From: Anisodus tanguticus
Lineage: Eukaryota > Streptophyta > Magnoliopsida > Solanales > Solanaceae
Reading direction: 5' to 3'
DNA length: 64,000 nt
NCBI GenBank assembly: GCA_034509755.1
Contig: CM067539.1
Coordinates: 62,382,513 to 62,446,512, forward strand
Positions within the stretch are counted from its first letter, which is position 1. Each line of letters starts with the position of its first letter. Below, one piece after another: positions 21,911-33,300 of this stretch. Both the position numbers and the translations under genes were made by a program. Under the pieces are notes generated by a model that was not told where the DNA came from, made no database searches, and saw nothing but the letters and a program-made list of their open reading frames with translations.

Positions 21911-22492
21911 TATTTGTTTGGACAATTTGATTCCTAGTTATATATCGAAATGTTGTTTTACATCATTTGTTTGTTCGTTTATATGTGTGGTAATTACCAA
22001 AACAATGGCCAGAAATCCTTAGCCATTTTGGTACTATTATCGTAATATCTGAACTTCTTATGTTAAGATTTGGCCTACATATAATGCAAGAAGAAAGAGA
22101 AGCACAACAGAGAAAAAATAAAAGATGGCAGCAATGAAGTAGCTAAAATTTAAATACTTCACAAATGTTAGCTATGTTTTAAGAGCAGACCTAAAAATGA
22201 CTATCTAGTGTCATTTAATTTCTACTCCAACAGTAGTTAGTGTTTTTGGGTTGGGCCTTGGTCTCCGTTCATAAAAATAAGAGAAATTTACGTTGTAAGT
22301 CAATAGTATTATATTTTCAGAAGTCACATTACTCTTTTTATCCTTCAAATATAGCAGCTTTATTTATATAACTATCCATACGTATTCTAATAGAACTTCC
22401 ACAAATCAAGAGATATGTTTCGATCCTTATAAATCTATTCCTATAATCTCTCATCAACGCCTGCCTTCTGATCATTTGTAACCCCCCACACC

Positions 22493-22512
22493 GCCCCCCC
22501 CCCCCCCCCCCC
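22493..22512. repeat. Poly-C tract
   Basis: A run of about 19 C residues. Its length is likely unreliable in sequencing. A glycine-rich minus-strand frame across it is an artefact. Confidence 0.9.
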
Positions 22513-23261
22513 AATAATATTTTCCCCAAAACCACTCCCAATTTCTTCTCGTATTCTCTGTTACAAAACAACACCATACTGGTTACCGTTAGGGATGGCA
22601 GGTGGGTATAATTTTACGGATTCTGCATCCGCCCCAGTTGAGGTAGGTATGGGTATAACTTTGACGGGTAGTAGGCGAGTATGAGTATTGAAAATGTACC
22701 CGTCACCGGGTAGGCGGTTAGCTGGTGGATTTGCAGTCATACCCGCCTCCCCCGCCCCGCATCCGCCCGCCTACCCGCCCGCCTTATACCTGTTGGAATT
22801 AGCCTTTGGCGGGAGTTGCGACCGACCAACTTTAACGGCTTAAACACTAGTGTTACGTATGTTGGAGAATCCGATTCTTCACACATGCATGATGTACTAA
22901 GTACGTAGATAACCGTAGGGCCAAGAATCGTCAAATTTCATTGAGAGATGAAAAAGATATTGGTTCACGAAGTAAGGTGTTTGAAGCATGGAAAGTGTGG
23001 TATTGGGTTCAATTCTCCCTCATCGGTAGAGGAAGAAAGAATTGTTGTGTATATAAGACTCGAAATTGGTTTGGGGTTTGGGACCCCAAGGGGTATCCCA
23101 TGTGTTTAAAGGAGGGAGGACCTAGATGTGCTTCGGTTCGAGGAAAGACCATACGCGCGCCGCCCGTCCGGTCCGGTTCCGAGTTCCGGGTTCCCGGGCT
23201 CTCGGGCTGTGGGCTGTGGGCTGTGGGCCTTCTGATATTATCTTTTTGGGCCAGAAAACTT

Positions 23262-23385
23262 TGCCGGAAGTACGCTTTGATTCCCGAAGTTTCGATGTGC
23301 GCTTTGGACCGAGAATTCTTTCGGATGTACAGTTTGGTCCCCGAAGTTTCAAGATGTACGCTTTGGTCCCTGAAGTTTTCAGAAA
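23262..23385 (+). repeat. Degenerate tandem repeats of about 30 bp in the solo-LTR U3
   Basis: Four imperfect units of the form GTACGCTTTGGTCCCCGAAG follow each other (starting near 23267, 23298, 23327 and 23355). They lie about 200-320 bp upstream of the TATA box. Tandem U3 blocks in plant LTRs often act as enhancers; that role is inferred here. Confidence 0.6.
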
Positions 23386-23582
23386 GTCGGAATTTCGACG
23401 GTCCAGAACAGAAACGTCCAGCACTCAATTCAGCCATTTATTTTGGCTGAATTACACCTCCTATAATGGCCAATCCGTTGGTAATTTTCTCCATTTATTT
23501 GGTGGCTTTACTACCTCCATAATGGTCATTATTTGGCCAATAATGGCTATTATGGAGGCAACAAACAAATCCCTCTTCCTCC

Positions 23583-23589
23583 TATATAA
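23583..23589 (+). promoter_or_regulatory. TATA box of the solo LTR
   Basis: TATATAA followed by ACACCCC, about 410 bp before the LTR end. It is the only good TATA motif in the downstream half of the LTR. Confidence 0.55.
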
Positions 23590-25050
23590 ACACCCCTTAC
23601 ACCATTGTTGAAGCACACTTGATATACACGAAAATACACAAAGCGAAAGCAAAGCAGGTTTCTTCCTAATCTTCCAAGCATCATTTCGTTATTCAATATT
23701 CTTCACGGTAGCTTTTGAGTTTCCTTTGCTCAATAGTTCCATTGTTGTTTTATCTTGGGAGACGAATTGTCCAGGACGTATAAAGGATACATACGGGGCA
23801 ATATTGTCTTAAGGACAGAGTGCCACACTCGACTCAACAAAAACAACTTTCCAGTTTTCTTGATCAACAAAATAGTAATTTCAGTTTGTTGTTATATTGT
23901 AATTTTCAGTTTTAGAGTTGAATTATAATTTCAATTCTTACATAAGCAGTTACTTGTAATTTCCGTTTCCTGCAAATCCTTGTAAACACCAACAATACCC
24001 GCCCCAAGCCCAAAATATCTGGGTTTTGTCTACATTTGTAATATATAGCTATTTGGGTGGACAATTTTTGGGTTTTCTTGGAAATTTTGTTTTTTTGATT
24101 CTTTGTTGTGTAAGGGGGAAGAGGTGAAAAAAATGGGAAATTCTGATGGTGAAAAAATCCGGAATTCTCCTCCCTCTCTCCCAAAGAAAATAAAACCGTG
24201 GCAGTATTGATTCTTGATTCAAATTTTTGAGATAATTTTTGGGATCATGTTGATCACTAATTGATCACAAATGAATTGATTACAAAATATGGCAAGCGGG
24301 TACAGGCTGGTATTGGCGGGTGACGGATATCCACTTGGGTGGTGGAGCGGATGTGGATTTAGGAATATACCCGCCTAGGCGGGTATGGATGTTGAAAATT
24401 ATACCCGCCACGGGTGGCGAGTAGGTGACCGGTATAAAATTTTCTAGCGGGTGCGGGAGAGGGGGTACCCGCACCCGCACCCGCCCTGCCCAATTGCCAT
24501 CCCTAGTTACCGTGTATTATACATGATTTATATAGTGTATAATTATTTGATGTAATATGTATATATGTAGTATATGTATGGTATAAATGTTGTATTCGTT
24601 GTATAATTTTAGAATAACTTTGCATATTCGTGGTATATTTTAAATATAAATTTATTCTTATGTTTAGTATATTTTTTATATCTATTCAATGAATATCTGT
24701 AGTATATTTGGTATAAATAATTTAATCATTATATATAGATTAAATACATACATACGACATGTATATTTAATATTTAAATTATTCTTGCAATAAGAAAAAC
24801 GAAGGAATATATATTGGGTATAAAAATCATGTATATTCCAGAATCTAGATATATACTATTTTACAATGTATGCTAGGGGTGTTCAAATGAGACCGATAAA
24901 CTGATCTGAACCGATAAACCGAGTTAAATCGATTTAATAAACTGAAAACAAGTTCGGTTTGACTTGGTTTGGTTTGGTGTTAAACAAAAGAAATGAATCA
25001 AACCGAACCAAACCAATAATTATATACATATTTAAAAATATATATATACA

Positions 25051-26347
25051 ACAACAACATACCCAGTGAAATCCCACAATGTGGGGTCTGGGGAGGGTAA
25101 AGTGTACACAGACCTTACCTCTATCTTGGTAGGCAGAGCGGCTGTTTCCGAGAGACCCTCGGCTCAAGACAAAGCACATGCCCAAGCAAAGTACCACAAA
25201 CAAAGTGAGTAAGTCATGCTAGCGAATTCTGTAAAAGAAAAAGAAGCAATAACTAATGCAACTAAATAAGACAAACAAAATACACATAGCAGCATAAATC
25301 AAACGACAAGGGACTATAAGGCAACACTGTGTCTACTTGTATGATAGGCTAAGCGAGCCTACAATAATAATATTACAACTACCAGTTTGTAAGCTTAGGT
25401 AGGACTACGCTGGACTACCTACTACCCTTCTACCCTAATATGTACCCTCTATACCCCCTATCTAAGGTCATGTCCTCAGTGAGTTGCATCTGCTCCATAT
25501 CCCGTCTAATCACCTCTCCTCAATACTTCATCGGCCTACCTCTACCCCTCATGTACCCGTCCATTGCCAACCTCTCACACCTCCGCACTGGGGCATTTGT
25601 GTCTCTCCTCTTCACATGCCCAAACCATCTCAACCTCATTTCCCTCATCTTATCCTCCACCGAGGCCACTCCCACTCTGTCGCGGATATCACCATTTCTA
25701 ATTATATCCCTCCTTGTATGTCCACACATTCATCTTAGCATCCTCATCTCCGCAACTTTCATCTTTTGGGTGTGCGAAGTATTGACAGACCAACACTCCG
25801 CCCCATACAACATAGTCGGTCTAACCACCGCCCTATAAAACTTGCCTTTAAGTTTTGGTGGCACCTTTTTATCACACAAGACACCAGATGTGAGCCTCCA
25901 TTTCATCCACTCTGCCCCAATACGATGCGTGACATCGTCATCAATATCCTCATTCCCTTGGATAATATACCTGAGGTACTTGAAGCTCTCTTTCTTTGGA
26001 ATGACCTGAGTATCAAGCCTCACCTCCACACATGTCTCAAGGTCGCTCCCGTTACTGAACTTGCACTCCAAGTATTCTGTCTTGGTCCTACTCAGCTTGA
26101 ACCCTTTAGACTCCAGAGTCTGTCTCCAAACCTCCAGCTTAGCGTTCACTCCGCTGCGAGTCTCATCAATCAGGACTATGTCATCCGCGAATAACATACA
26201 CCATGGCACCTCCCCTTGGATTTATCGCGTCAGTCCATCCATCACCAAGGCAAATTGGTATGGGCTAAGATCTGATCCCTGGTGCAGCCTCATCATCACT
26301 GGGAAGTGCTCCGAGTCTTCTTCAAATTTTTGGGTCATTCCAAGTCT
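25051..26347 (-). mobile_element. 5'-truncated RTE-clade LINE (longest copy in the window)
   Basis: It starts on the plus strand with the complement of the TTG tail (ACAACAACATACCCAGTG) and extends into the reverse transcriptase. A 3'-UTR of about 400 bp is followed by the ORF remnant. The flanks TACATATTTAAAAAT and TACAAATTTAAATAA are similar enough to be a decayed target duplication. The 5' break lies upstream of the HFPVMMRLHQGSDLSPY region. Confidence 0.85.
25520..26313 (-). pseudogene. RTE LINE reverse-transcriptase C-terminal remnant
   Basis: The minus-strand frame 25730-26209 includes the catalytic block MLFADDIVLIDE (FADD box), then TKTEYLECKF, YIIQGNEDIDDDVTHRIGA and KVPPKLKGKFYRA. 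The frame continues as 25520-25729 (GHTRRDIIRNGDIRDRVGV, then RLRWFGHVKRRD) after a stop near 25730. Further upstream text (26210-26313) still encodes RT sequence. Target-primed reverse transcription is the family function; this copy lacks the endonuclease and most of the RT. Confidence 0.85.
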
Positions 26348-26990
26348 CATACAAATTTAAATAATTAAAAAGAAATGTCTAGCCCATTTAAGTTTAAGGT
26401 AAAATTAAAAAATTATTGAAGGTAAAATAGAACTTTTCCCTCATTTAGTTATACGGTCCCCTCATTGATTTCTCCAAAACCCTTTACGGCTTTACTCTCG
26501 TTGCTGATGGTAAAAAAACGCACACATCTGCCTCATTTAAGTGTGTTTCGTATTGCGAAAGTTATTTTTTATGCAAATTTTGACATCATAAGCTCCTATC
26601 TGCTGCTAGTATTTTTCCTTAATTATAAACACATGTCATCTGAATTACTAAGTTAACATTTTATTTGTAACAAGTTAAAGGAAAGAAAATGACAATTAGA
26701 ATTAAAAAAAAGATTTGGTTGATGACTTTGTCTTTCTGTTTATTTAACTTCTATGTTTTCTTCTCAATGTTTCATAAACACGATGAGTCTAGATAAGAAA
26801 AACTCCAGAGGGGTTGCGCAATATCAAAAGGCTATATGTAGGGAGTTAACCGGAATCATGAAAAATAGATGTTATGTTTCTGTAACTCCTATACTCATAG
26901 CCATAGGCCTATACCTGAATAAATGTGACGAATTAATTAAGAAGATTCTTAGATATTAATGGATATGGTCAAAGTCGTATTTAGTTACCT
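26348..26990 (+). other. Unassigned interior of the hAT-type element
   Basis: It has mixed composition, with one 68-codon frame at 26753-26959 (contains GVAQYQKAICRELTGIMKN and ends KKILRY). I do not recognise it. It may be a captured host-gene fragment or chance. No start context or conservation evidence is available from the sequence alone. Confidence 0.3.
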
Positions 26991-27186
26991 TTTGATTCAA
27001 AGATTTTTTATATTATAAAATACATTCTTAAACTCGCAAAAACCGAACCAAATCAATAGAATTTATATTATAATGGTTTGGTTTTGTTTGAATATTAAAA
27101 AAATGACTTAATTGGTTTGGTTTGGTTCGGTTCGGTTTTAACCCAAAATCGAATCAAACTGGACCATGAACACTCCTAATGTATGC

Positions 27187-28203
27187 TATTGAATAATAAA
27201 ATTATACTTCAGATAACTTTAAAATACTAATATTATACCAGTCTTATACCATGTATTATACTCAATAACAAATCATAAATGTCAAGATACCATTAATATC
27301 TAATATTATACCATGTATATTTAATATACAAATAATTGTTTGCCACAAAATAAGGAAGGAATAAGATATGGTTGTTTTGGAAGCTAATAATTTTAACCTA
27401 AAAATAGGAAAGGAAGGCTCTTGGGATTCAAAGCGTGATTCCTTTAATTTAGGAATTTATTATGGTATTGTTAATACTGATTGCCATGAAATGTCAACTA
27501 ATTAATGTTGTCATGTATTTGTAATAATTTTTTATGAACTGTCTAGTTATTTTTTCCCCCTAAAAATAACAGGCCCAGAACTGACCCCTTAAGAAGGGAG
27601 CTGGTTTGCGGGTTGAAGAAAAAGTGGGTCCTATCTAAACAAACTTACTTGCCAAATCCAAATTTAAAATTTATTCAATATGAAGATTATTCTATTTCTC
27701 ACAATAGACATGATTAACAAGTGATTAACAAATGACATGTTAATATCATGGTGTTGTGTGGCTCAAAATGGAAACATTTCTTTTCAAAGTCTGCTAATTA
27801 CGTCAATCATGATTCAACTATTGCCTTTAAGAGACAATACAATGGTTAACATGTCACAATTCTAAGCACAAATATCACCAATTCTTATTAAATGCCCTTG
27901 ACTAGTATTGTCCAGTTGCTATCCCCCTCTTAAGTATGTTTGAAAAGGAACTACTAATCTGTACCCAATTTTGTAAAAACAATGCACCTCTAACCACTTT
28001 GAAATAACTTCAAATAAGTCTTCTGAAGTTAAAGCAAAAATGACTGAAATTTGGGATCGTTAGGTTAAATTGTTAAGTTTATGGGTCTGATCGACTACGG
28101 GGGTTGCAGGGGGCTTGGACGAAGCAATGAGCTGAAGAGTGGTCCGTTTTCACTTGAAAACGGCTTGGAGGACATCCGATTTAGACTAGGTTTAGGTTCT
28201 TTC

Positions 28204-28206
<3 letters not shown>
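27187..28206. other. AT-rich intergenic DNA
   Basis: No domain-bearing frame, RNA gene or bounded repeat was found. 27200-27360 repeats short TATACCATGTATATT-like motifs. Confidence 0.45.

Positions 28207-28243
<37 letters not shown>
28207..28243. repeat. (TA)n microsatellite
   Basis: Alternating T and A over about 36 bp; the length is probably variable among individuals. Confidence 0.9.
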
Positions 28244-28245
<2 letters not shown>

Positions 28246-29308
28246 CTTTCCTTTAAATTATGTATTTTAAAAATATCTAACATTGAGAAATAAGAATAAG
28301 TGACGAACAAAATTTTCTTCCCCTTGAGGTTTCTATGTTAAAATTGTCTGTTTTTCTTTTTCGTTATCATTGATCAAATTTTCGTTGTCTCATAACATAA
28401 ATATCAGACAAAAATATATGTCGTTTGCTTGCTTGCATATTGTCTAAAGTTTGACTTTAGTAATCCTAACTCCATATCTATATGTCCAAAGTTTTTACCT
28501 TCAGACCCCAATTTTTTCAAATTCAGTCCCGCAACTCTGAAGTAGCTAATTTATAAAAAATTATAAACTAAAGTTGTAGATTAAATAACAAAGGCTTAAG
28601 TTTCAGTAGAATCTTAGTAGCTCAGTTAATTGATTATTTGAACTCTCATCTTGTTGGTGAGGGTTTGATTCTCACCTTGTAATTCCTTCCTCATTTCCCC
28701 TTCTCCTATCCCTGTGTAATAAAAAATAATTTTTTTAAAAAAAAAAAAAGCTTGAAGTTTCACCTTAAAGGGCCCAAATTATGTGCCTGAGATTAAAATC
28801 ATTTGCCTATCCTTTTTCATGAAATGTCTTTTAGCATATCTTATGTTGGACTCAAGGAATGGGAAGCACATGAAGTAGCGTGAAAAAAACTGACACAACC
28901 ACAAAGGTAAAGTGGACATCATTACTACATGGGTTCATTTGCATTGTCTTGACCAAGTAACCATATCCATGTGCTTTCCTCACAGAGATTATATGCTCTA
29001 CCCAACAATCCCATACTCCTTCAAGAATGACGTTTAAGAAAACAAACAAAAAGCTAAGGTCCCCCAACTTCAATCACTTACCCAACCCCCACCCCACCCC
29101 CAACGCCCAAAAGAAAATTCAGAATAATAACTTATTCCCCAATAAATCTTCCAAATCAAAATTTTGCTTTTAGTAATTTTTCAAATATTCTACTTTAGTA
29201 AAACAGCCAATTGATCCACCAACAGGAATCATGAGCTCTCAAGTTTAATTTCCAAGAGAGATAAAAACACTAGGTGATTTTCTATCATATGTTCAATTCT
29301 TGACAGAC
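28244..29308. other. Intergenic DNA, no gene seen
   Basis: It contains an A-rich tract near 28730-28750 and C-rich text at 29084-29105. Short frames on the minus strand lack recognisable features. Confidence 0.45.
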
Positions 29309-29490
29309 AATGTTACTTGATACCTGTAATGATGGAAGGTAACAAATATTCCATGGAAGCGGATAATGTTACTTGATATCTATAATGGTGGGAAGGTAAC
29401 AAATATTCCGTTGGAAGGTAGCAAATATTACATGCAAGCGGATAATGTTACTTGATACCTATAATGGTGGGAAGGTAACAAATATTCCGT
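29309..29490. repeat. Short tandem-repeat array, three imperfect units
   Basis: Units beginning AATGTTACTTGATA and containing GGAAGGTAACAAATATTCC start at 29309, 29364 and 29443 (spacings 55 and 79 bp). The middle unit has an extra internal copy of GGAAGGTAGCAAATATTA. Confidence 0.75.
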
Positions 29491-29879
29491 AAAATTAGTT
29501 TGAGATGCGCATACTATAACCCAAACACCACGGTTACCAAATACAAAAGAATAGCCAATTGATCCACTTATAGGAGCTGGCCACTTTGTACATTCATGCA
29601 ATTTAAAGCCTCCACCATACTTAAAGCTTTGAGTAATACTCACGTTGTGGAAATGCCAAGAATTGGAGTCATTTGAACTTAAAGGATATCCAAACTCAAA
29701 CCTATTGCACTATAAGGAATGAGGAAGTAGATTAGTACAAAATCATTTCTAAAGATTCAAATGGTTCAGAAAAGAAGTTACTTATATAACATATACCCTA
29801 ATCGAAATATCTTGGATAGTAAAGATCAGAAGGGGCAAAAAATTATCAGCCTTCTCTGATTACAAGAATATTGACAAAC

Positions 29880-30308
29880 ACGAACCAATAACATATCATC
29901 ACACTAAAGCTGCAGATTACAAATATAGACTGCAAACAAGTTGAGAAGAGAGTATAGCAAAGTTAATGCCAAGAGCTACCTATACAACCACACCACTACT
30001 GCCACTACAGCTGTTCGGCGAAAAATTTAGCTCAGATAACTTGAGTATCTTTCCGGCTGATATCTAAGCAGAAGGGGATCATAGTCAAAGTCAGAAGCAC
30101 ACCGAATCTGATCTACCGGCCTTTTCCAGTGTTGGATAGACGTTGATCACAGTCATTGGCATGCTTGTTACAATTTTACGATAAACCATTAGTCAAAAGT
30201 AGTAGAGTTGTCTACTAAAATAATAGAGTTGTCAAGTAGACTAGGAACATAGGAAGTCCATGCAGAATATCTTCTCAGAGCTGTAGTAGTTGGGATTTCC
30301 TCGTATTG
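29880..30308 (-). other. Probable 3' UTR of MAP70
   Basis: On the minus strand, a few hundred bases after the stop codon are free of repeats. Terminal text such as TTGTAATCAGAGAAGG and ATTGGTTCGTGTTTGTC is typical of plant 3' ends. The exact polyadenylation site cannot be placed. Confidence 0.35.
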
Positions 30309-33300
30309 TTATTGAGTGTTGCGTGTTAACCCACTCCGTGCTACATTTCTGCAGATAATACAATACTACAGTAAGAAAGGAGTTGGTCGAACAAGGGCAA
30401 GAACCATAGAATTAAACAGAAGTAAAACTTTTAGGTAGTGGTGTCAAATTGGAATTTTAGGTCAAGTTTGGACGAATTAAAATGGAAAGTCATGAATGGA
30501 TTATAACCAACTCGCCCAAATTTGATTGGACAAAAAATAGATTGGATCTAGATAGGTTCAATAGCGGTCATAGCACAAGTAACCCCCAAAATTATATTTC
30601 CATTTCTTTGTTTACTTAAGTAGTCCTATAAAGTTGACATGTTAAAAATGATCAATTGTAAATAAAGTAAAATTATGTCCTACAATCAAAACCTCTCTAA
30701 CAGATTGATTTGGCCTAGTAACTAAGCAAACTAAATCTTCTGTATAAGTTTTTTTGGGCTAATAAATATTTTAATCCTTAAATTAATATATCACTAATCC
30801 AACACATTCAAATTTGGGGGTCACAATTTCATGGGTCAAAGTAGATGCCCCTAATTTTGGTCAACATGAAATCTATTGCCTGGGGTTTTAGGTTGGATGG
30901 TCTATTCCAGTCTCTAGACAATTGCCATTTTATTGTGGACAACAGCAATATCAGATATTTCACCATGCAACAATGATGCCTAAGAAGCACATCCAACTCA
31001 CAAATATGGTGGAAACAAGAGCTAAAACTGAACATGCTGATAATGCAGAAGCTATATGCATATAGGTGCAACACAAAGCAAGTACTAACAAATACTAAAA
31101 TGTATTATTTGTTCTTTCTTGAGTAAACTAGTATTAATTAAATAGATTATTTTAGACATCACGAGATGACATGTAGATATTGCGAGAATCCAACAGACTG
31201 TCTTCTCTCACCAGTTGTTGAGCATAGTTCAGACTAGAAATGCGAGGACAGGCAGAAATGGGGGTGTTTACTCTCTTCTTTAAATCCAATTAAAATGGGT
31301 TACCAAATTTGTCTGGATGTTAGTATCAGTTAAGGGGTTGCAAGCACATATGCACATCAAGAGTTATTTAGTGAATATTGAATAACTTACAGCTTTACAG
31401 ATAATTGGTTGTAACATAAAAGTGCGCTAAAATGAAAACTAAAGGCATACCTTCCTGGAGGCAGCTGAGAACTGCTCACTGGACCCCTTGAATTTCCAAA
31501 TCTTTTGGCCCTATTCTCTTGATCTTTCTCAACACGCATGGCAGCCACCTCCTTCTCCATGGCAGCAACCTCCCTTCTCATTTTTTTAGCCTCAACCTCC
31601 ATGGCTTTCGTTAAAGTCTCTACTTTCTTAGCTAACATCTGAATTACAAAGAAGACAGTCAATCATAGCAGAAATATCATAGTGAATGAAATCAAAGTAA
31701 GCTGAGCAATCAATCTAACCTCAATGGCGTCATCCTTGTCTTTAAGACTTTGGTCCTTCTCATTACCTGCTTTCCTTAAAGCAATTACTTCCTTTTGCAG
31801 CAAATCATATAATATTCCAGGTATAGTATCCTCTCTTTCTGTTACTTGTGCGTCATTGGTTTTTTCACCTTGACTTGCTTTCCAGGAACTATTCTCAGTC
31901 TCATTGTCTTTGGCTACATCACACGACTTGCTGCTGTTGAAATTTGGACCTGTACCATTCAGAAGGTTTTTGCCCCTGTCCAATGACCTTGAACCACCAT
32001 CAAATGACTTTGATGTCCCTTTAGCATTCTTCAGCACTGTACTGGACCAAGAAGATCTAAGCTGAAATGATGGTGATCTATTTGGTAAAAAGCCATTGGA
32101 GGTCAATTTGGAGATGTTTTCAGCGCCTCCCATTGATTGCCGACGTGAAGGACCGTTGCTTGAACTTCTACCGTCTGGTGTACTGCGAGTAGCTGAGCTG
32201 GATGATCTTAATGTCTCTTCAAGGACCTTGAGCCTCAGTTGATATCTCTCCTGAGGAAAATGAAACGACTTCCAAGTTATAACCAAATTGGAAACAGTAG
32301 AAAAAAAATACACCCCTTTATTGGACTGAATTATTACTTTTAACATGGCTTCTGATTTTGCAGCTCGTTCAGTGACTGCAAGCTTGTCACGCAATGTTTG
32401 CATCTCACCCTGCAGCATAAGATTTTGAAACACCAATATGTGCTCATTAAACTACATAAACAGAATGCAGTAAGTACTATCAAGACAACAGAACATATTA
32501 TCTCATAGTGATCAAGTGATACCATGATACCTGCAAGAACCTCCTTTCTTCAAGCCACTGTTTCACAGGCATTACTTTATCATTGGCGTCTTTCCACTCA
32601 TTAGCAACCACAGTTGCTACCCTATTAGCTGTTACCTTGGCACGTGCCAGCTCCCGATCAAGAGTTTTTCTTTCTTCCTGGAAAATAGATAAATATAAAC
32701 ACTCTTGCACTTAATTTTGTCCATATACTAACTGTTAGTATAATTCAAAAAAGTCTTGCTAGGATAGATTACATTCATCTCTTGAACTTTCCGTTGATAA
32801 TCCCGGACAGCATTAGCAGCTGCACCACCAGCAAGAACAGCCTCCTCAAGCTCACGTACTGTTTGGGTAAGCTTTTCAACCTCTGCAACCTTTTGGCGAT
32901 GCATTCTGTCCAATATTTTGTTTTCTTCCTGATGTATGTTTGTAATAGAAACAAGATTAGTAAAAAGAGAATTAATTATTAAAAAAAAGAGCTAAACTGA
33001 GAGTGCTGCAGTGTTCAGAACAGCAGAAGCGCCATTCTGTGATCAACATACCTGGCATATTTCTATCTGTTTCATCAGCTCTTGATTCTTGTTCTGAAGG
33101 TCATCCACCATAGAAGCTTTTGCTAATGCTGACTGCACAGTTCTCTCAGCATCAAGTAAAGCTGCCTCTTTTGACTTTGTAAGACGGTCAAGTGCTTTAT
33201 TATCATCTTGCAGCTTTGCTATCTGGGCAGAAGGCGAAAGAATGAGAAAATATATGATCGTGAGTTTTACCTTACCACAGCCAGTTGTTAAATACATGCA

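Larger units (their letters stand above)
22791..23994 (+). mobile_element. Solo LTR (1204 bp)
   Basis: It begins TGTTGG and ends CCAACA and is flanked by ATACC at 22786-22790 and 23995-23999. It is a single LTR left after recombination between the two LTRs of a lost element. A TATA box (TATATAA, 23583-23589) fixes plus orientation. Repeated GTACGCTTTG / CCCGAAGTTT blocks lie in the U3 part. The length suggests a Gypsy or a large Copia element; the superfamily cannot be decided from an LTR alone. Confidence 0.88.
22590..24505. mobile_element. hAT-type non-autonomous element split by a solo LTR
   Basis: The ends read TAGGGATGGCA and TGCCATCCCTA, perfect 11-bp inverted repeats. They are flanked by the 8-bp duplication GTTACCGT at 22582-22589 and 24506-24513, the length made by hAT transposases. 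Sub-terminal text is dominated by ACCCGC / GCGGGT repeats. A 1204-bp LTR sits inside (22791-23994), leaving about 0.7 kb of hAT sequence without coding capacity. Confidence 0.9.
24874..27178. mobile_element. hAT-type element split by an RTE LINE
   Basis: The ends TAGGGGTGTTCA and TGAACACTCCTA are near-perfect inverse, flanked by the 8-bp duplication ATGTATGC at 24866-24873 and 27179-27186. Sub-terminal regions are full of GGTTTGGTTTGG and AACCGAACC motifs, as in many plant hAT MITEs. A LINE occupies 25051-26347. The other interior part (26348-27000) has no recognisable transposase. Confidence 0.88.

Noticed and set aside
23009..23611. Open frames of 140-170 codons in both strands of the solo LTR
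   Set aside because: They follow the internal 30-bp repeats and lack any known domain; LTRs do not normally code.
29428..29643. 71-codon minus-strand frame (SITQSFKYGGGFKLHECTK)
   Set aside because: It partly overlaps a tandem repeat and I recognise no domain. It could be a fragment of a gene, but nothing in the sequence supports expression.
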